DNA of 64,000 nt from Luteimonas terrae (GCF_004358165.1 NZ_SMTG01000002.1:1798001-1862000), one strand, 5' to 3'; shown: positions 39,315 through 49,957, numbered from the stretch's first letter. The notes: generated from the sequence alone by a model not told the origin. A program made the numbers and translations.

Positions 39315-42104
39315 TCAGAACTTGTAGCGCAGTCCCAGCAGATACTGGCGGCCCGTTTCGCTGTATTCCAGCGGCAACTGCAGGCTCGGATTGGCCACCC
39401 ACGATTCCTGCGCGACGTTGGTGAGGTTGATGCCCTCCAGCGTGACTTCGAACTGGTCGCTGAGCTTCCAGCGCACCGAGGCGTCGATCGTCGTCGTGCC
39501 GTTCTGACCGTGCACACCGTTGCCAGCGCTGTCGAAGCCGATCTCGGTGCCCGGCACCTGGATCAGATAGTCGTCGCGGTTGGTCGCGGACACGCGGCCG
39601 GAGAAGCGTGCACCCTCGTAGAACAGCGTCGCGTTCCAGGCGTGCTTGGACAGACCCGTCAGATCGGTCTTCTGCGCGTTCGCACCGGTCGAGGTCAGGT
39701 ACTGGATCTGCGAGTCGACGTAGGTGTAATTGAGCTGCACGCCGAAATCGCGCCACACGCCCGGCAGGAAAGTGAAGGGCTGCGTGTAGTTCGCCTCAAA
39801 GCCCTTGAGCTCGCCGCCGGGCGTATTGATCGGCACCGAGAACACGAACTCTTCGTTCGGCGACACGCCGGTGCCGTCGAGCAGGCTGACCGGCAGGCCG
39901 CTGGACGCAAAGGTGCGGGTCTCGCGAGTGTTCTGGATGAAGGAGTCGATGTCCTTGTAGAACAGGCCCAGGCCGAGCATCGCGCCTTCGTCGAAGTACC
40001 ACTCGAAGCCGAGGTCGGCGGTCTTGGCGCGGATCGGGTCGAGCAGCGGATTGCCGCCGGAGACCGCGCGCGCGGAGCCGCTGATGTTGACGTTCACGCC
40101 GGGCGTCAGGCTGCCCAGACCCGGACGCGACATCACCTTGGCCGCACCGAGGCGGATCAGGAAGTCCGGCGCGATCTCGGCCACCAGGTTCATCGACGGC
40201 AGCGTGTCGTTGTATTCGCGCGTCACCGTGGTCGGGACCGGCGTACCGGTAGCCGATGCGATGCCGCTCGATTCCTGGCGTGTGCGCACGTAGCGGACAC
40301 CGAAGTTGCCCGAGAACGGGATCGAACCCAGATCGGTCGAGAACTCGCCCTGCAGATAGCCGCCGCGATCCTCTTCCGACACACCGCGCGTGCTGGCGGC
40401 GAACTGGGTCATCGCGAAGGTGCCTTCATTGCTGAAGATGCCGAACAGGTTCGCGATCCTGTTGAAGTCCGGCACCACCCACGTGCCCGGCGCGCCGGCC
40501 AGGCCGCTGAGGCTGGCGAGCGCGACGTAGTCGGCCGGCACAATCGTCGAGCCGCCCGGGAAGCTGGGGACGACGGTTTCATTGGCACCGCGGCGGAACT
40601 CGCGCGAGGCGAAATCGTAGTTCTTCGCCAGCACGCCACCCTTGAGGCGGAAGCCGGTCGAGATGTTCCAGTCGAAGTCGACCTGCGCGCTGTCGAAATC
40701 GTTCTCGACGTAGTTCTGGCGCAGGCGCACCGTCGAGAAGGTCCAGCCGTTGGGATCGGTCGGATCGACGCCGTAGTCGAACACCGGCTTGTACGGATTG
40801 CCGCGGTAGTCGTAGCTGTAGCCGTTGACGTTGAGCTTGTCCATCATCAGCGTCGCCTGCACGGGGTTGCCGTGCTCCGAACTCGACGTGCCAACGCGGC
40901 CGCTCATGCGGAAATCGCTGCTGAAACGGTGCTCCGCTTCCAGGCCCAGCTGGCGGAAGGTGGTGTTCCAGTGGTCGCGGCGGTTTTCCGAGCGCAGGTC
41001 GACGTTGTCGAACACGCCGTAGACCAGCGCGCCGTCGCGGATCTCGCCGTCGCGCACGATGGTCTGCGGCTTGCCGGTGCCGCTGCGGCTGAAGGAATAG
41101 GCCTCGATGTACTTCTCGTCGCGCTGCGCGTCGATCTTCGAATACAGACCGTCGAGCGAGATCGTCGTCTGGTCGGTCGGCTTGAACTGCAGCGAGGCGG
41201 TGACGCCGGTACGCTGCTGGTCGTGTTCCATCAGCGTGTAGCGCGGGAAGCGCGGGTGATAGACATCCGCAGCGCGCGCGGCCTGGAACGGCGAGCTGGC
41301 GGCGAACCCGCCGTTGCTCGGGCCGTTGGCCCAGCGCACGGTACCGGTCCCTTCTTCCACGCCCTTGCGCTCGCTGATCGCGAACGACACCAGCGCGCCT
41401 ACGCGGCCGTCGGCCCAGGTGTTGGACACCAGCGCGGCCATACGCGGCGACACGCGGTCCGACGCGTCCTCATACGCGGCCTGCCAGCTGGCGGCCATGG
41501 TGAACCCGTCGTAATCAAACGGGCGCGAGGTGCGCAGATCGACCGTCGCGCCGAGCGAGCCTTCCTCGACTTCGGCCGAGGCGGTCTTGCGCACGATCAG
41601 CTGCGAGAACAGGTCGGACGCGAAGACGTTGAAGTCGAAGCCGCGGCCCCGGTTGGTGCCGCCGGCGCCGTCGCTGCCGCCGACGGTGCTCAAGGCTTCC
41701 ATGCCGTTGATGCGCACGCGGGTGAAGTCCGGGCCCAGACCGCGAACCGAAATGTTGCGACCCTCGCCCGCTTCGCGGGTGATCACCACGCCCGGGATGC
41801 GCTGCAGCGATTCGGCGAGATTGAGATCCGGGAACTTGCCGATGTCCTCGGCGACGATCGCATCGACCACGCCCGCTTCGCCGCGCTTGATGTCCAGCGC
41901 CTTCTCGACGCTGGCGCGGTAACCGACCACGCGCACGGCATCGAGCTGGGTCGCATCCCCCGATGAACCGGTTTCCTGGACATCGTCGGCGGGGGCGCCG
42001 GTGGTCTGCGCCAGGGCAGGCAGGGCCACCGCCTGCAGCGCGAGCGCGATGCCCGTCGCCAGCAAGGTAACCGGTGTCTTTTTCGTACCGAACAAACGGG
42101 TCAT
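39315..42104 (-). CDS. TonB-dependent receptor, pectin-locus receptor 2
   Basis: A 929-residue receptor of the same class as receptor 1: signal region TKKTPVTLLATGIALALQ, TonB-box-like LDAVRVVG, plug motifs EDIGKFPDLNLAESLQRIPG and RGLGPDFTRVRING, and a barrel ending YLLGLRYKF. It is 123 residues shorter, mainly in barrel loops, so it probably takes a different oligomer. The ATG at 42104 has GGGAGGGG upstream; the frame is open to 42554 but that part holds the promoter. It has its own promoter and terminator, and is divergent from kdgK. Confidence 0.93.
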   Translation of the reverse strand: MTRLFGTKKTPVTLLATGIALALQAVALPALAQTTGAPADDVQETGSSGDATQLDAVRVVGYRASVEKALDIKRGEAGVVDAIVAEDIGKFPDLNLAESLQRIPGVVITREAGEGRNISVRGLGPDFTRVRINGMEALSTVGGSDGAGGTNRGRGFDFNVFASDLFSQLIVRKTASAEVEEGSLGATVDLRTSRPFDYDGFTMAASWQAAYEDASDRVSPRMAALVSNTWADGRVGALVSFAISERKGVEEGTGTVRWANGPSNGGFAASSPFQAARAADVYHPRFPRYTLMEHDQQRTGVTASLQFKPTDQTTISLDGLYSKIDAQRDEKYIEAYSFSRSGTGKPQTIVRDGEIRDGALVYGVFDNVDLRSENRRDHWNTTFRQLGLEAEHRFSSDFRMSGRVGTSSSEHGNPVQATLMMDKLNVNGYSYDYRGNPYKPVFDYGVDPTDPNGWTFSTVRLRQNYVENDFDSAQVDFDWNISTGFRLKGGVLAKNYDFASREFRRGANETVVPSFPGGSTIVPADYVALASLSGLAGAPGTWVVPDFNRIANLFGIFSNEGTFAMTQFAASTRGVSEEDRGGYLQGEFSTDLGSIPFSGNFGVRYVRTRQESSGIASATGTPVPTTVTREYNDTLPSMNLVAEIAPDFLIRLGAAKVMSRPGLGSLTPGVNVNISGSARAVSGGNPLLDPIRAKTADLGFEWYFDEGAMLGLGLFYKDIDSFIQNTRETRTFASSGLPVSLLDGTGVSPNEEFVFSVPINTPGGELKGFEANYTQPFTFLPGVWRDFGVQLNYTYVDSQIQYLTSTGANAQKTDLTGLSKHAWNATLFYEGARFSGRVSATNRDDYLIQVPGTEIGFDSAGNGVHGQNGTTTIDASVRWKLSDQFEVTLEGINLTNVAQESWVANPSLQLPLEYSETGRQYLLGLRYKF
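42066..42078 (-). promoter_or_regulatory. Operator-like sequence inside the 5' coding region of receptor 2
   Basis: Same 13-bp core (GACACCGGTTACC on the minus strand) and same rare codons as in receptor 1, within the identical 20-bp block 42061-42080. It lies about 124 bp from the upstream operator centre, a distance comparable to the 118 bp in receptor 1, so looping between the two sites is conceivable. Confidence 0.45.
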
Positions 42105-42144
42105 GTTGGTCCCCTCCCAGGGTGCGAAGCGATCTCGGCGCGTA

Positions 42145-42172
42145 TTGACTGCAGGGTCGCGCTTGTTATGGT
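42145..42172 (+). promoter_or_regulatory. Candidate kdgK promoter
   Basis: Plus-strand TTGACT (42145-42150), 16-bp spacer, TATGGT (42167-42172), about 120 bp before the kdgK ATG. The operator copy at 42187-42205 would lie just downstream of the transcription start, so it could repress kdgK and receptor 2 together. Confidence 0.45.
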
Positions 42173-42186
42173 GTCCGCCGGTGCCG

Positions 42187-42248
42187 AATGACACCGCGGG
42201 CCAAACGCTAGCAGAGCGGATTCTGCAAAGCATGTTGCGCCGCCACAT
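42187..42248 (-). promoter_or_regulatory. Promoter and operator of receptor 2
   Basis: Operator-like AATGACACCGCGGGCCAAA (42187-42205; second half poorly kept), extended -10 TGCTAGCGT (hexamer 42205-42210) and a weaker box TTGCGCCGCCACAT (42235-42248) whose centre is again at about -43.5. Same order as the promoters of receptor 1 and GH43. Confidence 0.55.
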
Positions 42249-42294
42249 CCACCCTGCCCGTACCTCCGGGCGATCACCAGAAGGCCTTGCCGCG

Positions 42295-43323
42295 ATGGGC
42301 AAACGCATCCTGTGTTTCGGCGAACTGCTGCTGCGCTTGGGGGCGCCAAGTCGCGAATTCCTGCTGCAGTCGCGGCATCTCGACGTGCACGTCGGCGGCG
42401 CGGAAACCAATGTCGCGGTATCGCTGGCCCGTTTCGGACATCGCAGCGCACTGGCCGGCACGGTCGCGGCGAATGCGCTGGGCGACGGCGCGCTGGGCGA
42501 ATTGCGCCGCCACGGTGTCGACGTGTCGCGGGTCGCACGCGCGGACGGGCGCATGGGCCTGTACTTCTTCGCGGCCGGCGCCGGCCTGCGCCCGAGCGAC
42601 GTGGTCTACGACCGCGCCGATTCGGCGTTCGCGCGCGCCGCCGCGTCGTCGTACGACTGGCCGGCCCTGCTCGACGGCGTCGACTGCCTGCACGTGTCCG
42701 GCGTGACGCCGGCCGTCGGCCCGAACGCGGCCGAGTCGGCGCTGGGGGCGGTGCGCGCCGCCCGTGCGCAGGGCACCACGGTGTCGTTCGACGGCAATTT
42801 CCGCCCGAAGCTGTGGGCGACCTGGAATGACCGGCCCGCGCCGCTGCTGCACGGCCTGCTGGCCGAAGCGGACATCGCCTTCATCGATCACCGCGACATC
42901 GACCTGATGCTCGGGTCCGATGCGTCCGAGACCGGCGCGCCCGCGAGTGCCGAGCGCACCCTGCAGGCCGCGACGCGCGCATTCGCCGCATTTCCGCAGC
43001 TGCAGCGCATCGCGTGCACGCAGCGCACCGTGCACAGCGTCGACCGCCATGCGCTGGGCGCGCTGCTGGTCCGCCGCGACGGCAGCGCACAGCGTCTCGA
43101 CCCGCTGCCCGTCGAGGGCATCGTCGATCGCATCGGCGGCGGCGACGCGTTCGCTGCCGGCGTGCTGCACGGCGTGCTGTCCGGACTGGACGATGCGCGC
43201 ACCCTGGCGTTCGGCCTCGCGGCCGCGCGCCTCAAGCACAGCGTGCCGGGCGACTTCAATCTGGTCGGCGCGCACGACGTCGACGCGCTCGTCGACAGTG
43301 GACGGCTCGACGTGCGCCGCTGA
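42295..43323 (+). CDS. kdgK: 2-dehydro-3-deoxygluconokinase (KDG kinase)
   Basis: A 342-residue PfkB-family kinase that phosphorylates 2-keto-3-deoxygluconate to KDPG. The substrate motif VHVGGAETNVAVSLARFG is near residues 31-48 and the catalytic GGGDAFAAGV block near 281-290, with an Asp base in the GGGD. The preceding DFDGNFRP-like SFDGNFRPKLW is typical of KdgK. It completes the route from KduI and KduD; the aldolase that splits KDPG is not in the window. ATG at 42295, with AAGG upstream. Divergent from receptor 2 and convergent with sppA. Confidence 0.92.
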   Translation: MGKRILCFGELLLRLGAPSREFLLQSRHLDVHVGGAETNVAVSLARFGHRSALAGTVAANALGDGALGELRRHGVDVSRVARADGRMGLYFFAAGAGLRPSDVVYDRADSAFARAAASSYDWPALLDGVDCLHVSGVTPAVGPNAAESALGAVRAARAQGTTVSFDGNFRPKLWATWNDRPAPLLHGLLAEADIAFIDHRDIDLMLGSDASETGAPASAERTLQAATRAFAAFPQLQRIACTQRTVHSVDRHALGALLVRRDGSAQRLDPLPVEGIVDRIGGGDAFAAGVLHGVLSGLDDARTLAFGLAAARLKHSVPGDFNLVGAHDVDALVDSGRLDVRR

Positions 43324-43343
43324 TCCGGACCGTTGCCCGCCAA

Positions 43344-43380
43344 ACGCAAACGGCCCGCCAATGGACGGGCCGTTCGCGTT
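43344..43380. terminator. Bidirectional terminator between kdgK and sppA
   Basis: A 15-bp stem with one mismatch (AACGCAAACGGCCCG / CGGGCCGTTCGCGTT) and a 7-base loop in the 73-bp gap between convergent genes. The symmetric A/T-rich flanks fit termination from either side. Confidence 0.75.
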
Positions 43381-43396
43381 GCAGCGGTATGCGGAC

Positions 43397-45292
43397 TCAG
43401 AGGTCGCAGAAGCAGTATGCGACCGCCTTGACCGGACGCCCCGGCTGCGGCGTGAGCACGCTTTCGATCAACGCGAGGTCCTGCTCGGCGCGTGGCACCG
43501 CGCGCACCAGGAGGCTGCGGGCGATATCGCTGTGGCCGACCAGCGCGCTGCCGAGGCGCCCGCTGACGAAGCCGGTCAGGAAACGACCGAACGGCGTGGC
43601 GGTCTTCTCGACGTAACGCGTGCGCCACTTGCCGTCTTCGAGACCGCCGAGTTCGGCCGCCTTGGCGATGGCGGTGCGCAGGCCACCGAGCTCGTCGACC
43701 AGGCCGCGGTCCAGCGCCTGGGTGCCGCTCCACACGCGACCGCGGGCAACGGTGTCGATCTCCTCGGCGCTGCGGCCGCGCGCCTGCCCGACCTTGCCGA
43801 TGAAGTTGGCGTAGCCGCGATCGATGATCGACTGGATCGCCTGGCCCGCTTCGGGCTGCAGTTCACGGGTCAGGTCGAACGCGCCGGCGAAGCGCGTCGT
43901 GCCGACGCCGTCGGTCCGCACGCCGATCTTCTCGAGCGTGCGCGGGAAGGTCGGCACCAGCGCGAAGATGCCGATCGAGCCGGTGATCGTCGAGGCGTCG
44001 GCGTAGATGCGATCGGCGTTCATGCTGATCCAGTAACCGCCCGATGCGGCGACGTCGCCCATCGACACCACCACCGGCTTGCCAGCGGCCTTGAGTGCAT
44101 CGACTTCGCGGCGGATCTGCTCGGAGGCGAACACCTCGCCGCCGCCCGAATCCACGCGCAGCACGACCGACTTCACGTGCTCGTCCTCGCGCGCCTCGCG
44201 CAGCAGGGCCGAGGTCGATTCGCCACCGATCGTGCCCGGCGGCTGGTCGCCACCGGTGATGCCGCCTTCGGCCACGACCACCGCGACCTGGTCGCGACGG
44301 TCGGTGGCGCTCGCGGCAGGCGAGACGTGCGCGAGGAAGTCGCGCATCGACACCTGGCGGAAACCGCCCTCGGCGTCTTCGTCGGCGACACCGCGCTCGA
44401 CCAGCAACTGTTCGACTTCCTCGCGGGTCTTCAGGCCGTCGACGAACTTCTGCGACAGCGCGTACTGCGCAAGGTCGCCCTGCGCCGCGGCGATGCCCTG
44501 CGGCAGCGTGTCGATGCCGGCGTTGAGTGCCTCGGGCGAGATGCCGCGCGCGCGACCGATGTCGGCGATGTGGCGCTGCCAGATGTCGCCCATCCAGTAG
44601 AGGTCGGCTTCCTTCGATTCGGGCGAGGCGCCGTCAAGGATGTAGGGCTCGGCCGCCGACTTGTACTCGCCCACCTTGAACAGATGCACGTCCACGCCGA
44701 GCTTGTCGGCCAGCGCTTCGCGGTAGTACTGGCGGTAGCCGGCGATGCCTTCGAGCATCATCCCGCCTTCGGGGTCGAGATAGACCTCGTCGGCCTGCGC
44801 GGCGAGCAGATACTGCTGCTGGCCGAAGTACTCGCCGAACGCCACGACCTGCTTGCCGGCCGCGCGCACGTCGGCCAGCGCCTCGGCGACTTCGCGCATC
44901 GACGCGTAGCCCGAGAACGTCAGCCGGTCGGTGCGCAGCAGCACGCGCTCGATGCGGTCGTCGCTCTTGGCCGCTTCCAGCGTGCGCAGCACGTCGCGCA
45001 GCTGCACCTCGCCCACGCCGCTGCCGCTGTTCTCGGCCAGCGCGCGCATGAACGGATCGGACTTGTACTGCTCCACCAGCGCGCCTTCGGGCGCGATGAC
45101 CAGCGTGGTGCGGTCGAGCAGCGGCGCCTGCCGCGAACCGCCGCCGACGATGGCCAGCAGCACCAGCAGCGCGATCAGGAACAGCAGCCCGAAGAACAGG
45201 AAGTTGAGGATCAGGCGCCGGATGAAGTTCATCCCGTCCCAGATCCCGACCACGAAGCGCGTCAGCGGCGCGCGGGGTTGCACAGTACTCAT
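43397..45292 (-). CDS. sppA: Signal peptide peptidase SppA, 67K type
   Basis: A 631-residue inner-membrane serine protease that degrades cleaved signal peptides. One N-terminal membrane segment (about 28-50) is followed by two tandem SppA domains. The general-base Lys lies in the N-terminal domain (LFKVGEYKSAAEPY) and the nucleophile Ser in the C-terminal domain (GDVAASGGYW), as in the Ser-Lys dyad of E. coli SppA. Length matches the 67K type. The start at 45292 precedes the hydrophobic segment. Transcribed alone, ending at the kdgK/sppA terminator. Confidence 0.95.
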   Translation of the reverse strand: MSTVQPRAPLTRFVVGIWDGMNFIRRLILNFLFFGLLFLIALLVLLAIVGGGSRQAPLLDRTTLVIAPEGALVEQYKSDPFMRALAENSGSGVGEVQLRDVLRTLEAAKSDDRIERVLLRTDRLTFSGYASMREVAEALADVRAAGKQVVAFGEYFGQQQYLLAAQADEVYLDPEGGMMLEGIAGYRQYYREALADKLGVDVHLFKVGEYKSAAEPYILDGASPESKEADLYWMGDIWQRHIADIGRARGISPEALNAGIDTLPQGIAAAQGDLAQYALSQKFVDGLKTREEVEQLLVERGVADEDAEGGFRQVSMRDFLAHVSPAASATDRRDQVAVVVAEGGITGGDQPPGTIGGESTSALLREAREDEHVKSVVLRVDSGGGEVFASEQIRREVDALKAAGKPVVVSMGDVAASGGYWISMNADRIYADASTITGSIGIFALVPTFPRTLEKIGVRTDGVGTTRFAGAFDLTRELQPEAGQAIQSIIDRGYANFIGKVGQARGRSAEEIDTVARGRVWSGTQALDRGLVDELGGLRTAIAKAAELGGLEDGKWRTRYVEKTATPFGRFLTGFVSGRLGSALVGHSDIARSLLVRAVPRAEQDLALIESVLTPQPGRPVKAVAYCFCDL

Positions 45293-45412
45293 GCGTTGAA
45301 CGGCTCCATCAGAAATTCGAATCGGGTCGCATCCGCCGGCAGCGGCGCGGCCCACGGTCCATCCCATGCCGGCAGACTACCCGGCGCATGTGCAGGCCGC
45401 ATGCGCCGGTCG

Positions 45413-46792
45413 TCACTGTGCCGCGGGACCGGTCGGCGAGACGGGCACGCGCCAGCTGCTGCGCAGGAACCGGCTGCCCAGCAGCACGGCGGCGACGGTC
45501 AGGCCGGCGATCAGGCCGATCCACATGCCTTTCGGCCCCCAGCCCAGCCCCAGGCCCAGCGTGGCGCCCAGCGACATGCCCACGCCCCAGTACGCGGCGG
45601 CGGCGAGAAACATCGGCACCTGCGTGTCCTTGAGCCCGCGCAGCGCGCCGGCCGACAGGGCCTGGATGCCGTCGGGGAACTGGAACGCGGCCGCGTAGAG
45701 CAGCAGCGAGCCGGCGAGTGCGGCCACCGCGGCGTCCTCGGTGTAGATGCGCACCACGTGATCGTGGCCCAGCAGCAACAGCACGCCCGACAGCGTCTGC
45801 GTGGCCAGCACCAGCACCAGCCCGGCGAAGCCGGCGCGGCGCACGCCTGCACTGCCCAGCCCGCGGCCCACGGCATTGCCCACGCGCACCGTCGTCGCCT
45901 CGGCCAGACCGAAGGGCACCATGAAACACAGCGCGGCGACGTTGATCGCGATCTGGTGCGCGGCGGCCTCGAGTTCGCCCAGCCGGCCGATCAGCAGCGC
46001 GGTCACCACGAACAGGCTGCCTTCCATCGTCACCGTCACGCCGATCGGCAAACCGGTTCGCAGCAGGCTGCGGATTTCCGTCCAGCGCGGCGGGTCGAAC
46101 CGGGTGAACAGCTGGTAGCGCGCGAAGCGCTTGGACACCGCGAGATACAGCGCGAACGCGCTCGCCTGCGTCCACATCATGATGGCCGACGCGATGCCCA
46201 GACCGCCGGCGCCACCTTCCGGGAACGGGCCCCAGCCGAAGGCAAGCGCGTAGCCCATCGGCACGAGCACCACCAGGCCGCCGAAGCCGAACACCATCGT
46301 CGGCAGCGTCCAGTGGATGCCGTCGCTCAGATAGCGCATGCAGAAGTAGAGCGTCAGCGCCGGCACGCCCCAGCGGATGCCGTGCAGGAACGCGGTCGCG
46401 CCCGGCACGATGTCGGGCGCGATGCCGAACGGCCCGAGCAGCGCGGCCAGTGCCGTCAGCAGCGCGAACAGCGCCACGCCCAGCCCGGCGGCCAGCCACA
46501 TGGCCTGCCGGAACAGCGGGCCGACCTCGGCCTGGCGGCCTTCGCCGTCGAGCTGCGAGACCGACGGCGGCACCGCCATCAGCGTGCCCATCGGCACCAT
46601 CAGCGGCAGCCAGAAGATGGCCGTGCCCACGGCGACGGCCGCCAGCGTGGCGGTGCTGTGGTGGCCGGCGATGACGGAATCGACGAAGCCGATCAGGCCC
46701 GTGGCGACGTGGCCGGCGACCAGCGGGGCCGCCAGAACGGCGGTGCGCCGCACTTCATGGCCGAAGCGCGGCGGCGTGACTGCGGAAGACAT
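45413..46792 (-). CDS. MATE-family multidrug efflux transporter (NorM-like)
   Basis: A 459-residue membrane protein with 12 predicted segments in two homologous halves. Family landmarks include PLVAGHVATGLIGFVDSVIAGHHSTATLAAVAVG near the N-terminus and, in the second half, LPIGVTVTMEGSLFVVTALLIGRLG with AAHQIAINVAALCFMVPFGLAEATTVRVG (given here in short pieces: AAHQIAIN, FGLAEATTVRVG). It exports cationic drugs or metabolites using Na+ or H+. ATG at 46792 begins MSSAVTPPRFGHEVRR, typical for the family. The 120-bp gap to sppA shows no feature. Confidence 0.92.
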   Translation of the reverse strand: MSSAVTPPRFGHEVRRTAVLAAPLVAGHVATGLIGFVDSVIAGHHSTATLAAVAVGTAIFWLPLMVPMGTLMAVPPSVSQLDGEGRQAEVGPLFRQAMWLAAGLGVALFALLTALAALLGPFGIAPDIVPGATAFLHGIRWGVPALTLYFCMRYLSDGIHWTLPTMVFGFGGLVVLVPMGYALAFGWGPFPEGGAGGLGIASAIMMWTQASAFALYLAVSKRFARYQLFTRFDPPRWTEIRSLLRTGLPIGVTVTMEGSLFVVTALLIGRLGELEAAAHQIAINVAALCFMVPFGLAEATTVRVGNAVGRGLGSAGVRRAGFAGLVLVLATQTLSGVLLLLGHDHVVRIYTEDAAVAALAGSLLLYAAAFQFPDGIQALSAGALRGLKDTQVPMFLAAAAYWGVGMSLGATLGLGLGWGPKGMWIGLIAGLTVAAVLLGSRFLRSSWRVPVSPTGPAAQ

Positions 46793-46968
46793 GGGATGGC
46801 TCTGCGACTTCGGCCGCGCGTACGACGGATGCGTGCGCTGGCACCGGGGCGCGAAGGACGTGCATTCTAGCGGTTCGCCGCGACCGGGGAGTGACACGCG
46901 CGGCGCCCTGTTCCACCGTCCCTGTCCGCGGCGACGCCGCTGCGGCCTTGCCAGGAATCCGCCCGCGC

Positions 46969-48117
46969 ATGTCCCACGCCCTGCCGCCGCCGTCCGATGA
47001 CGCCCATCCGTCTGCTTGCGAGAACTGCGCGACGCCGCTGCAGGGCGACTACTGCCACGCCTGCGGCCAGTCCACGCACAGCCCCGTGCGCCACGTCGGC
47101 CATGCGGTTGAAGAGGTGTTCGAATCGTTCTGGCACCTCGACGGCCGCATCTTCCGCACCCTGCGCGACCTGTGCGTGCCCGGCCGCATCGCCGAGCGCT
47201 ACCTCGCCGGCCATCGCGTGCGCTACGTCGCGCCGATGCGGCTGATGGTGATCCTGACCCTGCTGACCTTCTTCGTGGCGAAGTTCGTCGTGCAGGACGC
47301 CGTGGCGGAGATGATGGCCGACGACAGCCCGCGCGCCGGCCAGCTCGACGACAGCTTCGCCCGCGCCGACACCGTGGCCGAAGTCGAACGCCTGCGCGAC
47401 GAAACCCTCGCCGGCCTCGCCGAGACCCGCAAGACGACAGGCGCGGTGCCCGGTGTGACCCCGCAACTCGAAAGGGCCGAAGCCGCCGTGCGCGCGGCGG
47501 CGGCCGAACGCATTGCCGCGCTTGGTGGCGATGCCACCGGGCCCGCGGAGACCACCAGTCCGCAGAGAACGGCGGACACCACGGCATCCGAGGAAACGGC
47601 CGCGACACCCAGCACCTCGCCGCGCGCACCCCCGACCGTGGGCGGGCCTTTCGGCGAACGCATCGAACGCAATGTCGAGCGCCTGAACGACGACCCGCAG
47701 GTCTATGTGCGCGCAGTCCTCGGTGTCGCGCCGACCACGCTCTTCATCCTGGTGCCGTTGTTCGCGGTGATGCTCAAGCTGCTGTACCTGTTCCAGGGAC
47801 GGCTGTACCTCGAACACGTCGTGGTCGGCCTCTATAGCCATGCCGCGCTGATGCTCGGCCTGCTGCTGGTCCTGGCCGGCGCACTGGTCACGCCCTGGCT
47901 GGCGACGCGCGCGGCGTGGGCCGCCACTGCGGTCGGCTGGCTGCAGACCCTGCTGCTGTGGGCGATGCCGGTCTACCTGCTGCTGATGCAGAAGCGCGTC
48001 TACCGGCAGTCTTGGCCGTGGACGCTGCTGAAGTTCGCGGTCATCGGCCAGCTGTACTTCGCGCTGTTCCTCAGCGTGGCCATCCCGATGGCCGGGTACG
48101 CGCTCTACGCGCTGTAG
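46969..48117 (+). CDS. DUF3667-type membrane protein with N-terminal zinc ribbon
   Basis: A 382-residue protein. A zinc-ribbon-like CENCATPLQGDYCHACGQ is near residues 17-34, and the following HVGHAVEEVFESFWHLDGRI...RTLRDL segment is typical of DUF3667 proteins. Then comes one membrane segment, a charged Ala-rich loop of about 150 residues (Ala/Thr/Pro-rich, low complexity), and several more membrane segments toward the C-terminus. Function is unknown for the family. ATG at 46969 is preceded by AGGA at about 12 nt. It is transcribed divergently from the MATE gene. Confidence 0.85.
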   Translation: MSHALPPPSDDAHPSACENCATPLQGDYCHACGQSTHSPVRHVGHAVEEVFESFWHLDGRIFRTLRDLCVPGRIAERYLAGHRVRYVAPMRLMVILTLLTFFVAKFVVQDAVAEMMADDSPRAGQLDDSFARADTVAEVERLRDETLAGLAETRKTTGAVPGVTPQLERAEAAVRAAAAERIAALGGDATGPAETTSPQRTADTTASEETAATPSTSPRAPPTVGGPFGERIERNVERLNDDPQVYVRAVLGVAPTTLFILVPLFAVMLKLLYLFQGRLYLEHVVVGLYSHAALMLGLLLVLAGALVTPWLATRAAWAATAVGWLQTLLLWAMPVYLLLMQKRVYRQSWPWTLLKFAVIGQLYFALFLSVAIPMAGYALYAL

Positions 48118-48209
48118 CCGGACCGCAGGCACGGGGCCGGCGCGCGACCGACGCCCCTGGACCGGTGCGCCGCCGGGTCGGCAGCCAGCGGACCGTCATC
48201 GCGACTCGC

Positions 48210-48215
48210 TATAAT
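48210..48215 (+). promoter_or_regulatory. -10 element of the ettA promoter
   Basis: A perfect TATAAT 71 bp before the ettA start, with GCTATAATCGGCGCC context. The -35 is poor (CGGACC at 15 bp). Consensus -10 hexamers are rare in such GC-rich DNA, which makes this a good candidate. Confidence 0.6.
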
Positions 48216-48286
48216 CGGCGCCATCCCATCCTTCCCCGACGCCGCCCCACCGGGTCACGGCGCGGGCCGGCGCAACCGGAGCCCCC

Positions 48287-49948
<1,662 letters not shown>

Positions 49949-49957
49949 CGCATCCGC

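Noticed and set aside
48118-48286. Possible small gene between the DUF3667 gene and ettA
   Set aside because: No frame with a ribosome site; the interval is explained by the ettA promoter and leader.
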